A stretch of DNA of 64,000 nucleotides, taken from the NCBI GenBank assembly GCA_949752795.1, contig OX457060.1:786501-850500 (forward strand), in the 5' to 3' direction. Below, piece after piece: positions 1 to 10,665 of the stretch. This DNA comes from Hyperoodon ampullatus (lineage: Eukaryota; Chordata; Mammalia; Artiodactyla; Ziphiidae). The notes under the pieces were generated by a model. It was not told the DNA's origin. It made no database searches and saw nothing but the letters and a program-made list of their open reading frames with translations. The translations under genes were made by a program, and so were the position numbers. Numbering within the stretch: position 1 is the stretch's first letter; the number at the start of each line of letters is the position of its first letter.

Positions 1-1084
1 AAAAGCCTTGAAAAGGCTTAAAGTGGGTGGGAATACACATCTGAATTTTTCGATATAATTGTAGGGTTACTAATGCTTGGCAATTTTGGGTCTGTAAACA
101 AGGAAATATACTCTTCTGGAGGTTCTTCTGTAATGAGTAAATATATTCTCTATGTTAAGTGTAAGGATTCAAAACAACCATAATAGCTATGAAAAGCTAC
201 ACATCTTTGCTTCATTAGTGTGGTTTCTGTGAATTTTTACTGTGATCATAATTCTTCACATGTACTTATACTCCAATTACTTTACTATGTTTGGCAGCCC
301 AAGCATGTCATTCCTTACTGGATTTTCACTGAATTACTTAAACTCATATTTTCTGTGAAGTAAGGACTTTCCTGAACTTGAAATTTAATTGGTATTATAT
401 TGGGATAACCACCAACTTTATTCCTATTTCCATCTGCAACAAGCCCCTTGAGTGTTTTGTGTGACTGGTTGCAGGATGATCCCTTCAATCTACTCTGTAT
501 AATATTATTTCAATGTATGTCTCATTTATTTCATACTACATCTTGCTCTATAAAGGATTTAGAATGCTTTACAAAGATGCATTAAAATATAACAAGTTAA
601 GATTTAAGAGTGAATGTGAAATAAGAAAAAAAAGGTAGGGTAATAAAAAATAGAACCCTGACTGGAGTTAAGAAAATCTCAGTTTATAGGGATGGATATT
701 ATTGCTTTTGAAGGGACAGACACATGGCCTTGGGCTTTATAGCAGCCATTTTGCAGGGATCTCTGTTCCATTACACAGTCTCTTTAATCTAAGAAAAAAC
801 CATTTACCTCTCTTCTTCTGTAGTTTGGTCGGTGTTTGTTAATTGTTTTAAAAGAGTCAGTTTATCATACATAGAAGAGTAGTTATAATGTATATGGTAA
901 GGTATGAAGAATAAGACATATACTTCCTGTGTACCTTGTGCACAGCTGAAAAATAGAACATTACCACTTCCTTTGAAGCCCCCAATGTGCTCTTTTCCAA
1001 CTGCATTCCCCTCCTTTCCCCTTACTAGATGTAATCAGTATCTTAAACTTCACAGTTATTCCTTAAGATTTTTTAGTTTTTACA
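1..1084. other. Unassigned AT-rich sequence, no gene seen
   Basis: I recognise no repeat family, RNA gene or exon in this stretch. It is AT-rich and has no open frame with coding character. It could be unique intergenic or intronic DNA, or repeats too decayed to recognise by eye. Confidence 0.5.
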
Positions 1085-1530
1085 TTATTTACATACAAAG
1101 TAAAAAAATGAAACAATCATGTGCATGTTTTTCTGTGACCTTGCTTCTTGTACTCAGCATTGTTTGAGATTCCTCCGTGTTGAAGTTTGTGCCATAGTTC
1201 CTTCATTTTTCCTTATGTGAGCATTCATTCTTTATTCCCTTATGAATAACAGTGCTATCAATGTTCCTGTTTGTGTCTCAAGGTTCATGTCTCCCTTATG
1301 TATGTCTTACATAGGTACTCACATGTGAGACTTTCTCTAGGCTCTATAATTATCAAATTGTTGTGTCATATGTGCATATTCAGCTTTGCTAGACAATGCA
1401 AAATTGTTTTCCAAAGTTGTTATACCATTTTACACTCCAACTAGTGTAAGGGGAACTCTTGGGCTCCATATCCTGATACTACTTGGTATTGTCTGACTTT
1501 TTAATATTTGCCCACGTGGTGGGTTATTGA
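1085..1530 (-). mobile_element. Old L1 (L1M-type) 3' fragment
   Basis: The + strand shows the reverse-complement L1 3' pattern in order: 'gaataacagtgctatcaatg', then 'ccaaagttgttataccattt', then 'tggtattgtctgacttttta'. Many mismatches and indels point to an old mammalian-wide L1M copy. Both ends are approximate. Confidence 0.7.
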
Positions 1531-1844
1531 TGCATTCTTTATAAAGGTATTGCTAGGCCGGAAGCTTGGCATCAGAGGTGAATTTCCTGCTCATTGGATC
1601 CAAGAGACCTTTCTGACAACTTCTTTTTAGTTCCTGAAGTTTTCCTTTATGCTGCACTTCAGAATCTCATCTACTTCAGCTCTCTGAATTACTAATGTTC
1701 ATATGCTACCACCTGCTTAGGTGAAGAATTTAGAACATTTTTCAAATGGCTTCAGTTATGATTTTCTCAGTTGACACAGAAATCAATAATTACTTGACAC
1801 TGCAACTAGTCTGTGCCAAGATATGTGCCCTGCTCTTGGAAACT

Positions 1845-2030
1845 TTATATGTCCTGTTAGGGTGATGGCCAATCGGGCTGTAAACAAATTAAAAAGGAAG
1901 CATCAGATGCTGAGATGGAGTGTAATACGGGAAACGTACTTCAGGTGGTGTGGTCAGGGACGGCCTCTCATGCAGGTTAATTTAGCTGAGACATGATGAG
2001 TAGGAAGAGGTTAGCTGGGATATGTGACTA
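1845..2030 (+). repeat. Ancient interspersed repeat, part 1 (family not assigned)
   Basis: The words 'gggtgatggccaatcgggct' and 'gtcagggacggcctctcatg' belong to a medium-copy mammalian repeat that I recognise by pattern but cannot name. A Tigger-like element at 2031-2221 interrupts it and it resumes at 2222. Confidence 0.4.
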
Positions 2031-2221
2031 CAGTTGACCCTTGAACAGCACAAGGGTTCATTCGTGTCTACCTTATAGTCAGCCCTCTGTATCCACGGAT
2101 CCTCTGCATCCGTGAACTCAACAAACCAAGAACGTGTAGTACTGTAGTATTTACTATTGAAAAATATCTGCATATAAGTGGGCCCATGCAGTTCAAACCT
2201 GTGTTGTTCAAGGGTCAGCTG
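2031..2221. mobile_element. Tigger/MER2-like non-autonomous DNA transposon
   Basis: The ends are inverted copies of each other. The left end reads 'cagttgacccttgaacagca' and the right end, complemented, reads 'cagctgacccttgaacaaca'. The left end follows a TA dinucleotide, as expected for Tc1/mariner-type insertion; the right flank is TG, so one side has probably mutated. The interior carries the 'cagccctctgtatccacgga' word typical of MER2/Tigger-derived miniature elements. It has no transposase frame. It sits inside an older repeat. Confidence 0.75.
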
Positions 2222-2560
2222 TGCTGTGTGTGGGGTGCGTTGGAGGGAGGGGAAGGGACAGCGTTTTGGACCAGGGGGGCAGAGCATGTACAAGGAGCTT
2301 GAGGCAGGGTAAAAGCCCACATGTTTATGAATTGTTAGAAGGTCGATATGGCTGGAAGGCAGATGCTGGTTTGGAGTATTGTGGTAAGAGGTGAGGTTGG
2401 AGATTAAGAGCCAGTCAGATCATGTAGAACCTTCTAGGAGGGTAAGGAGTGTAAATTCATACTTAACTGCAATGGAATGCTGGTGAAGGGTTTGAAATGG
2501 AGGAGGTAGGGGAAGGGTGACATGATCTGGCTGAACTTTTAAGATGACTCTTGCTGATAT
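2222..2560 (+). repeat. Ancient interspersed repeat, part 2 (family not assigned)
   Basis: This continues the element starting at 1845. The consensus-like words 'cagatcatgtagaacct', 'gaatgctggtgaagggttt' and 'gtgacatgatctggctgaac' appear in the expected order. It has no coding capacity. Confidence 0.45.
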
Positions 2561-2639
2561 CTGAAGAATGAACTGAAGGGTAGGAAGCATGTTCATAGAA
2601 TCACAAAATTATAAACGTTGTTATCTGTGAGGATGCAGG

Positions 2640-2960
2640 GTGGGGTGTTTACCCTCCAGGGTCATTCATAATTATTTGGGATGGGGAAACAATAAGACAA
2701 TTGATTGTACTAACTGCTAAGTTTGTTGTACACAGATAGGCCTTAGAGATTCAGAAAAGGAAGAGATCGCTGTGGAGGGAGCAATCAGGAAAGGCTTCTT
2801 GGTTCAGTATGGACCTGGAAGCATGGGTAGAAGTTAAACAGCAGAGAAGAGGGAAGGCATTCCAAGCAGGACAGAATGGTGTAGACCTCTGGATAGAACA
2901 GAGGGGGGCTGGGAGGTGAATTTAGAGAGAGGGAAAGCTGTTCCCAGATTGTGAGAGACC
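2640..2960 (+). repeat. Second copy of the unassigned ancient repeat type
   Basis: The words 'caatcaggaaaggcttcttg' and 'gggaaggcattccaagcagg' match the upstream half of the same repeat class as 1845-2560. Both ends are approximate. Confidence 0.4.
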
Positions 2961-4729
2961 ATCTCTTCCCTAAAGATAGCACCACTAGTGAAGTAGTGAA
3001 CTGACACGCTTTATGAGGATGTAGCTGAGATGGCTCTAGTTTAGAAGACTTCACTAGGAATACAGTTTCCTTAAGTATAGCACCATTTCATTTTTTATTG
3101 TAGACTGACTTTGTTGGCCCTGGATTACTATCTTATGGAACTTCGCTAAGTCACGTGGTTGATTTTTGTTTGTCACTGGGTCTTTATATATAAGAACCAA
3201 CTCTTTTTAAAATAACCTAAGAAGTAATTAAACAAGTGCAGGTTTAGGTAATAAAGGCACTTATCTTACTCCCTCAAGACTTTCCTTCATTTCTGCAGTA
3301 GTGTGAGGAAATGGTTGAGACAACATGTATTGGCAGGGTCAAGTCTGTTGTTCCTAGGAATGTACTGTCCAATTCAGTACAAATCCTTTTATTTACGATC
3401 CAAGCACTTCCCCTCTCTATCTCACCCTTTGTTTAATGCCCAAACTCCTCCCTAGGCCTGCCCTGAAGCTGGAAATAGCAAGACCACCTGGTATTCCATC
3501 CTGGATTCTGTCTTCCTTCATTTATGCCCATAGCTGGGAATGGTGCGTGGTCTGTCCAATCTTTGTCTGGTCAGAGTCCAGCTGTATAACAATGTGTACA
3601 TTCCTCAGTCTGCTTAACTTAAATCTACTTTTCCTCAGTGTCTTGTATACCTGTATATAATCTCTTGAATTTAACGATTTAATATATATTATTTTTACTC
3701 ACGAAGCCTGATAGATTTCTCTCCTCCAGGATGATAAATATCTCTTTGATGGATGCTCCTCAGCACCTTCCACATTTAACACGTCCTTCTAAATTTATTT
3801 TCCTATAAAAGCCCACTGCTGCATTTTTGCCCATTCTTGTCTTTTGGCTCAGTGCCCACCCCCATCATACCTCATTAAATTCTCCTCTCTGGGGGCACTG
3901 AGTGACACCACCAGTATAACAACTGTCACAGGTCCTTGCCTACCTTCTCACACCTCTTTTCAGGTGACTCAAGCCATTTTGATACCTGTCAAAGTCACAG
4001 ATGCAGAGGGACCCTCTAAGTGCCCAGTGTGTGTGAAGTTGTGCCTGCCTTCTGGGAGGCCTGCAGTTTTGGGAGAAGAGGGCTTATTCAAGTGAGGAGT
4101 GAGCCCATAGCACAGGACTGGCTTCAGCAAGTGGGCAGGCACCTGTGTTGAGCAGCCCGGCCTGGGCACTTGCAGAGCTGTGGTGCACCTGCTACCACTG
4201 TCCCCTCTTCTTTACAGCTTGCAGGCAGTGAGCTGTAGAAACTGAGGAAATTCAAAGTGGATTTTCCTCTGGAAAAGGCTTACGACTCTGATGCAACTTA
4301 TGAGGAACTTCTATGAATACAGATGTAAAGGGAAAATACAAAAAATGCTGAAGAATGTTTATTAAGAAGACAGCATGATTTAAATTTCATTATAACATTT
4401 CATTTTAAGGACTCATTCTCTATTATAAGGACTCATTCATCTGTCCATGTCCTGGCAGATGACCCACAGAAAAAGCTTTTGTTGCTCTGACTACAATAAA
4501 CTTTTTGCAGTGAATACTTTCTCTGATTCTTGTTCACTTAACAGCCACTTGTCATTAGAAATGAATTGTGTTCTGAGCTGGAGAGGGGTACATGGAAGAC
4601 AGGCTACTGCAGCAACCCTAAATTTTCTGTTGCTGCCCCCCCCCCACCACACTTTTTGTAATTCAATGTTTACTGCCTTCAGGAAATTCACATTGAGGAG
4701 ACGGGGACCCTGGACAGCCAACTAATGCA
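2961..4729. other. Unassigned sequence, no gene seen
   Basis: No recognised repeat or exon. The short open frames, including one at 3844-4095, have no recognisable domain. A C-run lies near 4638-4648. Confidence 0.45.
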
Positions 4730-4805
4730 AGTCTGATGTCCTTGAAGGCAGGAGCCCAGTACCTTGTACAGTGCTTGAGATGCAAAAAGTGCTCAGTAGG
4801 AATTC
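4730..4805 (+). mobile_element. L2 3'-end fragment
   Basis: The 'ccttgaaggcaggagccc...gtacagtgcttgagatg...gtgctcagtagg' order matches the LINE-2 3' terminus. Confidence 0.55.
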
Positions 4806-5855
4806 AGTTTTTAGAAAAGTTTAAATACAGTACAGGGATCACCCACATACTCACTACCCAGATTCAGATACACGTACTGTTACTATTTCGTCCCATTTGC
4901 ATGCTCATGTACACACACTTTCTCTGTGTGTAGGTGGGTTGTTTCCACTTCTTGGTTATTATGAACAATGATGCTCTGCACGTTCATGTGTAAGTCTTGG
5001 CATGCCTATGCTTTTTCATTTCTCTTGGACAGATATTTAGGAATGGAATCATGATACATTTATGTTTCTTTGCAAGAAACTCCCAAACTCTTTTTCTAAA
5101 GTAGCTGTACTGTCCTACTTTCCTACTGGCAGTGTATGAGGGTTCCAATTCCTCTACATCGTCACTAACATGTGTTATTGTCTGTCTTTTTAATGATAGT
5201 CATCCTAGTGGGTGAAGAAGTATCTCTTTGTTCTAATTTGCATTTCCCTAATGACTAATGATGTTGAACATCTTTTTCATGTGTTCATTGACCATTTGTA
5301 TATCTTCTTGGTAAAATGTCTATTCAAATCTTTTGCCCATTTTCATTTGGGTTGTTTGTTATCTTCTCTTTGAGTTTTAAGTTATTTTTATATTCTAGAT
5401 ATGAGTCCTTTGTTAGATATACAATTTGCAGATATTTTCTATCTGTGACTTTCATTTTCTTAATGCTTTCTTTTGATGTGCAAAAGTTTTAAAGTTTGAT
5501 AAAGTCCAGTTTATCATTTTTTTTCTTTTACGTTTCATGCTTTTGATGATTCTAAGAAATCTTTGAATAATCCAACACCATGAAGATATTTTCTATGTAT
5601 TCTTTCATAGCTTACATTTATATCTATAATCCATCTTGAGTTAATTTTTGTATAAAATGTGAGGCGGGGTCCAAATTAACATTTCTGCATGTGGTTATCC
5701 AATTGTCCAAGCACCATTTGTTGAAAACACTGTTCTTTCCCCATGAAATTGCCTCGACACCTTTGACAAAAATCAGTTTATCCTAACTATAAGAGCTTAT
5801 TTCTGTACCCTCAATTGACATTTATCTTTTTGAAGAAAACAGTCTTCCCCCACAG
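4806..5855 (-). mobile_element. Old L1M 3' UTR and ORF2-end fragment
   Basis: The + strand carries the reverse-complement L1 series: 'gttattatgaacaatgatgc', 'tttgcatttccctaatgact', 'gaccatttgtatatcttctt', 'gatatgagtcctttgttaga' and 'ccatcttgagttaatttttg'. It ends near the T-run at 5858-5872. All frames are broken. Confidence 0.8.
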
Positions 5856-5872
5856 CTTTTTTTTTTTTTTTT

Positions 5873-6410
5873 AATAAACAAATCCAAAATGAAGAACACT
5901 GTGATTTTTCCTCATGATTAGATTCAGGTTATGCATTCCTGGCCAGGATACTATGTAAGCTATATTGACTCCTTCTGAGATCATTACATTTAGAAGTACT
6001 TGATGTCTACCTGTCCTACGTTGGTGGTGGTAATTTTGGTCACCTGGTCAAGATGTCCAGTTTCTCCACTGTATAGTTGCTATTGCAAATATCTTGCTTC
6101 TCATAAAATATTTTCCCCTACATGTAGCATCCATTAATGATTCTTGCCTAAATCAGTCTTTCCTGGGATGGTTGCAAAATGATTTTTCCAGACCTACCCA
6201 CCCCCACTTTGCACATTGAACAATCAGCACTAGACATTCTGCTGTTGGAACTCCCTTCTCTACCATTTATGTATTTCTCCATCTGTTTATGATTGGTGTG
6301 GACTGAAGGATTACTATTTTTTCAAAGGTTTATAATTCATTACAGTCCTTAACTATTTTGGTGCTCAAATGATCAGATTTGGCTATGTGGACATTATTTG
6401 AATTGAAAGT
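5873..6410. mobile_element. Probable L1M 3'-UTR-type remnant
   Basis: Words such as 'cctcatgattagattcaggt', 'gtttctccactgtatagttg' and 'tttggtgctcaaatgatcag' follow the order of an ancient L1M segment. Divergence is high. I leave the strand open. Confidence 0.45.
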
Positions 6411-6762
6411 TTATATAAGCTGCATAAAACTGGGTAGCCTCTTGGTCAGTCATAGTACAGTTTCACGTCCAGAAATAGTCTAACATCCAGTAGTCAGAAA
6501 TAGTCTGATATTTCACAGATACCAGTGAAAATGGTTTAAATCTTTCCTGAAGTCTCTTAAACCAGAATCAAAGGGGAATGCCTCCCATGATGCACAGCAC
6601 CACTTATCACATCCTCCTTCCCTGTCTGTCTTCATCTGCCTCACATATCACGTCTCACCGACGGCTCCCCCATCTCTTCCCTCTCAAAACGCATGCTTGC
6701 TTGTCTTCTCTCTCTCTGTCCTTCTTACTTTGAGCTCCTCTCTCCTGCATGTCCTCTTTGGA
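6411..6762. other. Unassigned sequence
   Basis: No repeat or exon recognised. The stretch from 6600 to 6740 is C/T-rich. Confidence 0.4.
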
Positions 6763-7054
6763 AAAATGTCTCTGCAGGACTCTGCCCATTTTTTTATTTG
6801 GTGGTTTGCTTTCTGATATTGAGTTGTATGAGTTCTTTGTATATCTTGGATATTAATCCCTTGTTAGGTATATTGTTTGCAAATATCTTCTTCCATTCGG
6901 TAGGCTGCCTTTTCGTTTTGTTGATCATTTCCTTCACTGTGCAAAAGCTTTTCCATTTGATATAGTCCCTTTTGTTTTCCTTGCCTGAGGAGACAGATCC
7001 AAAACAAGTATTGCTAAGACTGACGTCAAAAAGTGTGCTAAGGCCTCTTTTTTA
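6763..7054 (-). mobile_element. L1 ORF2-end fragment
   Basis: The + strand reads 'gatattgagttgtatgagtt', 'tggatattaatcccttgtta' and 'gtgcaaaagcttttccattt', the complement of the L1 ORF2 C-terminal region. It is less diverged than the L1M pieces nearby. A CHR SINE inserted at its right edge. Confidence 0.8.
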
Positions 7055-7415
7055 TTTGTAATACATTTACTTTATTTATTTTAAAAAATTTATTCTTGGC
7101 TGCATTGGGTCTTTGTTGCTGCGTGCGGGCTTTCTCTAGTCGTGGCGAGCGGGGGCTACTCTTTGTTGTGGTGCGCGGGCTTCTCATTGAGGTGGCTTCT
7201 CTTGTTATGGAGCAAGGCTTTCTAGGCACACAGGCTTCAGTAGTTGCAACACGTGGGCTCAGTAGTTGTGGCTCGTGGGCTCTAGAGCGCAGGCTCAGTA
7301 GTTGTGGTGCACAGGCTTAGTTGCTCCGCGGCATGTGGGATCTTCCCATGACTCGAACCCATGTCCCCTGCACTGGCAGGTGGATTATTAACCACTGCGC
7401 CACCAGGGAAGCCCC
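7055..7415 (-). mobile_element. CHR-type SINE, long form
   Basis: This tRNA-derived SINE lies in reverse. The head complement 'gcgccaccagggaagccccc' is at the right end and the body runs left to an AT-rich tail near 7055-7095. It has the long form with the 'ggctttctctagtcgtggcg' extension next to the tail. A 17-bp target-site duplication flanks it at 7038-7054 and 7416-7432 and starts 'ctaaggcctc'. RNA polymerase III internal-promoter remnants are expected in the head. It has no protein product. Confidence 0.93.
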
Positions 7416-7432
7416 CTAAGGCCTCTTTTTTA

Positions 7433-8200
7433 AAATAACGGCTTTATTGAGATACAATTTACATACCATACAATTCAGTCTTTTAAAATACACAATTCAG
7501 TAGTTTTTAGTATATGCACAGAGTTGTACAGCCATCCCCACTATATAGTTTCAGAACATTTTCATCATCCCCTGAAGAAACCTCATACTCACTAGCAGCC
7601 ACACCCTAACTTCTTGCCCCCAGTCCCTGCCAACCACTAAGTTGTTTTCTATTTCTATGGATTTGCCTATTCTGGACATTTCATATAAATGAATTCATTA
7701 CATATATAACTTTTTGTGCTGGCTTCATTTATTCAGCATAATGTTTTAAAGTATGTTGTAGTATGTATCTCTACTTCATTACTTTTTATGTCCATGTAAT
7801 ATTCCATTGTTTGGAAATACCGTATTTTGATTATCCATTGATCAGTAAATGGACATTTGGGTTGTTTTTACTTCTTTGGATATTATGAATAATATTGTTA
7901 TGAATATTTGTGTACAAGTTCTTGTGTGGATATATGTTTTCATTTCTCTTGAGTATATGCCAAGAGTGGAATTGCTGGGTTGCGTGGTGACTCTATGTTT
8001 AATCATTTGAGAAATTGCCAGGCTGTCTTCCACAGTGGCTGCACAGTTTGACATTCCTACCAGCAGTGTATGAGGATTCCAATTTCTTCATATCTTTGCC
8101 AACACTTATTATCCGACTTTTTAATTCTAGCCACCTTTGTGTCTATGGTTTTGATTTGCATTTCCTTAGTGACTAATAATGTTGCTTTATGTTGTTGCTG
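7433..8200 (-). mobile_element. Old L1M/L1MB-type 3' UTR fragment
   Basis: The + strand begins 'ggctttattgagatacaatt' and proceeds through 'ccactaagttgttttctatt', 'atgtccatgtaatattccat', 'gtggaattgctgggttgcgt' and 'gccaacacttattatccgac'. This is the complement of an L1M 3' UTR and the end of ORF2. Confidence 0.8.
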
Positions 8201-8669
8201 TTCTTATCACACATAGACACATAAATTCAGAACTTCAAGAGCACAGCAGAAGCAGCAATTAACTTTGATCTATCAGGAAGGCCTAGAAGGTGAGAGAGAG
8301 GCTTTTGAATTTTGGTGTCATTGTATAGTACTAGTGTTTTGCCCATCCTCACTCCATACCACCTCATTACCCAACAAATACTCTTCCCAAGTGCCTATTC
8401 TGTGTTAAGTTTTATAGTTCATAAGTAAATCAAACTCTGGCCTGTCCTCTGGGAGCTCATATATCAACAGTCTAAATCCAATCACCCTTATAAAATGGCA
8501 CATGAATGAGTCAGGGTGAGTGTGTATGGTTCCTCCTGCCTTTCTGTCTCAAGTCTCCTGTTTCTTCTCATCTACTGATTCACCGTAGAGGTGACAAGCA
8601 TCAGCTGATTAGCTGTTACCTCTCTAGATTGTGTGGAAACAATGCTGCCATCAAAGTGACTTTTGACTG
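8201..8669. other. Unassigned sequence
   Basis: No repeat, RNA gene or exon recognised. Confidence 0.4.
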
Positions 8670-8965
8670 TGTGTGAGCATTTCTCTGGGATATATATACA
8701 CAGGGAGTAGAACTGCTGGGTCATACTTAATTTTACTAAGTAGTATTTGACTGCTTTTCAGAATGGCTGTATCAGACAGTCCCCCACCAGCATTTCTTGG
8801 AGGTGCTCGTGGCTTCCTGATTTCCCCAAGTCCCCACCAATGCTTGACAGTATCCAACTTTCTAATCTTTGCCAGGCTAGTGTGTGTAAACTCATTTTTT
8901 TTTTTTTTTGCATTTCTTTGATCACCAGTGATCTGAACATCTCTTGCTATTTTGCTATGATTTCT
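8670..8965 (-). mobile_element. Old L1M fragment
   Basis: The pattern 'agtagaactgctgggtcata' ... 'ttcagaatggctgtatcaga' ... 'gcatttctttgatcaccagt' is the complement of a diverged L1 3' region. It contains a T-run at about 8897-8911. Confidence 0.6.
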
Positions 8966-10489
8966 AGCAAGATAAAGCACCCTTACTGAATAGTAATCTT
9001 AATTCCCAAGGAGTCCATCTCATCACAGTCTTCATTTGTCATCCTTTCCTTCATCACTCTTCATATCTAGCACATTCCTGTGGTTTTAACTTCTCCCGTA
9101 ATTCCTTCTCCCTTGTACCTTATCCTTTGTGAGGTTGTGGGTAAGATAGGACATTATTTAGTCCACTCTGTATTTTGTGGCTGTGGGAATCAAGGAGCTT
9201 TCTACTGCTTTGTACCAGCAGTGAGTCACAGAGGAAGTAACAGATGGTTTGAAGGGTGAGAACAAAGGCACAAAGCCACATGGGAGTAACGTTTCTTTAA
9301 AAACCAGCATTCAAGGGGAAGCAAGTAAAGGAGGCTGAAAGAGTGAGGAAGCATGAGACAGGTTGCTGAGAAAGGGGGTGGTATCTGGAGACCCTGGGGT
9401 CCAAAGGAAGGAGGAGATGATCTAGAAAGGAAAATAGCTTTGGATGATGTGGGACATTAAAGAAAGAGACTCAATGAGACTTGGAGAGGGAGGAAAGCAG
9501 AAGTAGGATTTTAGGGTCTAGTTTTCTAATACATGTACTTTGAAATATAATATATGTAGTAAAATACATGTATTTTTAAATACATGTACTTGACCTTGTG
9601 GTGTATGAAATGTACTCTATAAAATTAAGCCAAAAGTCATAGTGTCAGCCCCCAAAGGACTTAACAGTCAAGTAGCTGAGCTTTTAATTTCTTTAGAAAA
9701 TGTGAGTCAGGGAAGATACCAATAGACACTTCTACAACATGTACTAAAGTTGTGTAGACACTCTAATTCAGTGGTTTGCAACTTCTGTCCCACCCACTCA
9801 GCAGGGGGCTTTGGTACACTCTGGTCAGTAACAGTGACCAGAGTGTGGTTGATGAGTTCTCTAAGTCTGGTCGAGGAAGGGATGGAGGAGAAGGTCGAGA
9901 TGAGGATCATGTCTCTAAAAGAATGGGGAAAGAGGTCAGTGATGATGTGCAATATGAGAAACCAGTCAGAGAAACAGCCCAGAGCAGCAGCTCTCCACTT
10001 GGCCATTTCAGAGGCCTCATTGCCATATCAATGCCTCACCTTAACTTTTTTGCCCTCCCCACAATACACAGATTTTAATGATACCTGATCTGCTTTATCT
10101 TTCAGTTAGGGTCCTCTGACAACAGGACTCTCTGAATTCTCCCTCTTGGTTTTTGAGATCAGCAATGGCAATTGCTGAGAATCAGGCGCCAGGGGTAAAG
10201 GAAAAGACTATGGGGATAGGCTAGGGAAAATGCCGTGACTCAAACAGGAGTTGAGGAGTAGGTTATAAGGCCCTCAGCATATTGTTTCTCTCTCAGAAAA
10301 GTATTTAAAGCCAGTAGCTCTGGTCTTAGTTAGCATCCCGGGATTTCCCTTATTTTGCACCTTGTCCTGCTAGGGTTCTGATCTTTGAGTCTAGGAAACG
10401 CATCTAGTTATTTAAGAGCTAAACTAAGAGGCCAGAGTAAAAGGTCAAGATGGAGAACAGATTAAAGATGGTAGTACTAATACTCCCTT
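8966..10489. other. Unassigned sequence with two short structures
   Basis: No gene seen. Two features stand out: a cluster of 'aatacatgtact'-like words between 9527 and 9593, and a perfect 12-bp hairpin at 9816-9846, listed separately. The word 'cagtggtttgcaacttctgt' at about 9770 resembles the end of a hAT-Charlie element, but I could not find a partner end. Confidence 0.4.
9816..9846. repeat. Perfect 12-bp inverted repeat with 7-nt loop
   Basis: The arms are 9816-9827 ('acactctggtca') and 9835-9846 ('tgaccagagtgt'), exact complements separated by 'gtaacag'. No T-run follows, and no pre-miRNA-length stem extends from it. Confidence 0.85.
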
Positions 10490-10665
10490 ACATGTGTCTA
10501 TCATTTCAGCTTAGTGTTCTTCTCATACTTTGAGGAATCAAGGATATGACTGTCATCCTTACTATGCATATGAGGAGGCTGAGATACATGTGGGGAGAGG
10601 GACTTCCTCCAGGTATCCTGGAAGCTGAGACTGGTCCTAGGATTTTGAGTAACTTATTACTTATG
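10490..10665 (-). mobile_element. MIR fragment
   Basis: The word 'catatgaggaggctgagata' and the preceding AT-rich half follow the complement of MIR, with 'acagatgaggaaactgaggc' as the expected core. It is highly diverged. Confidence 0.4.
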
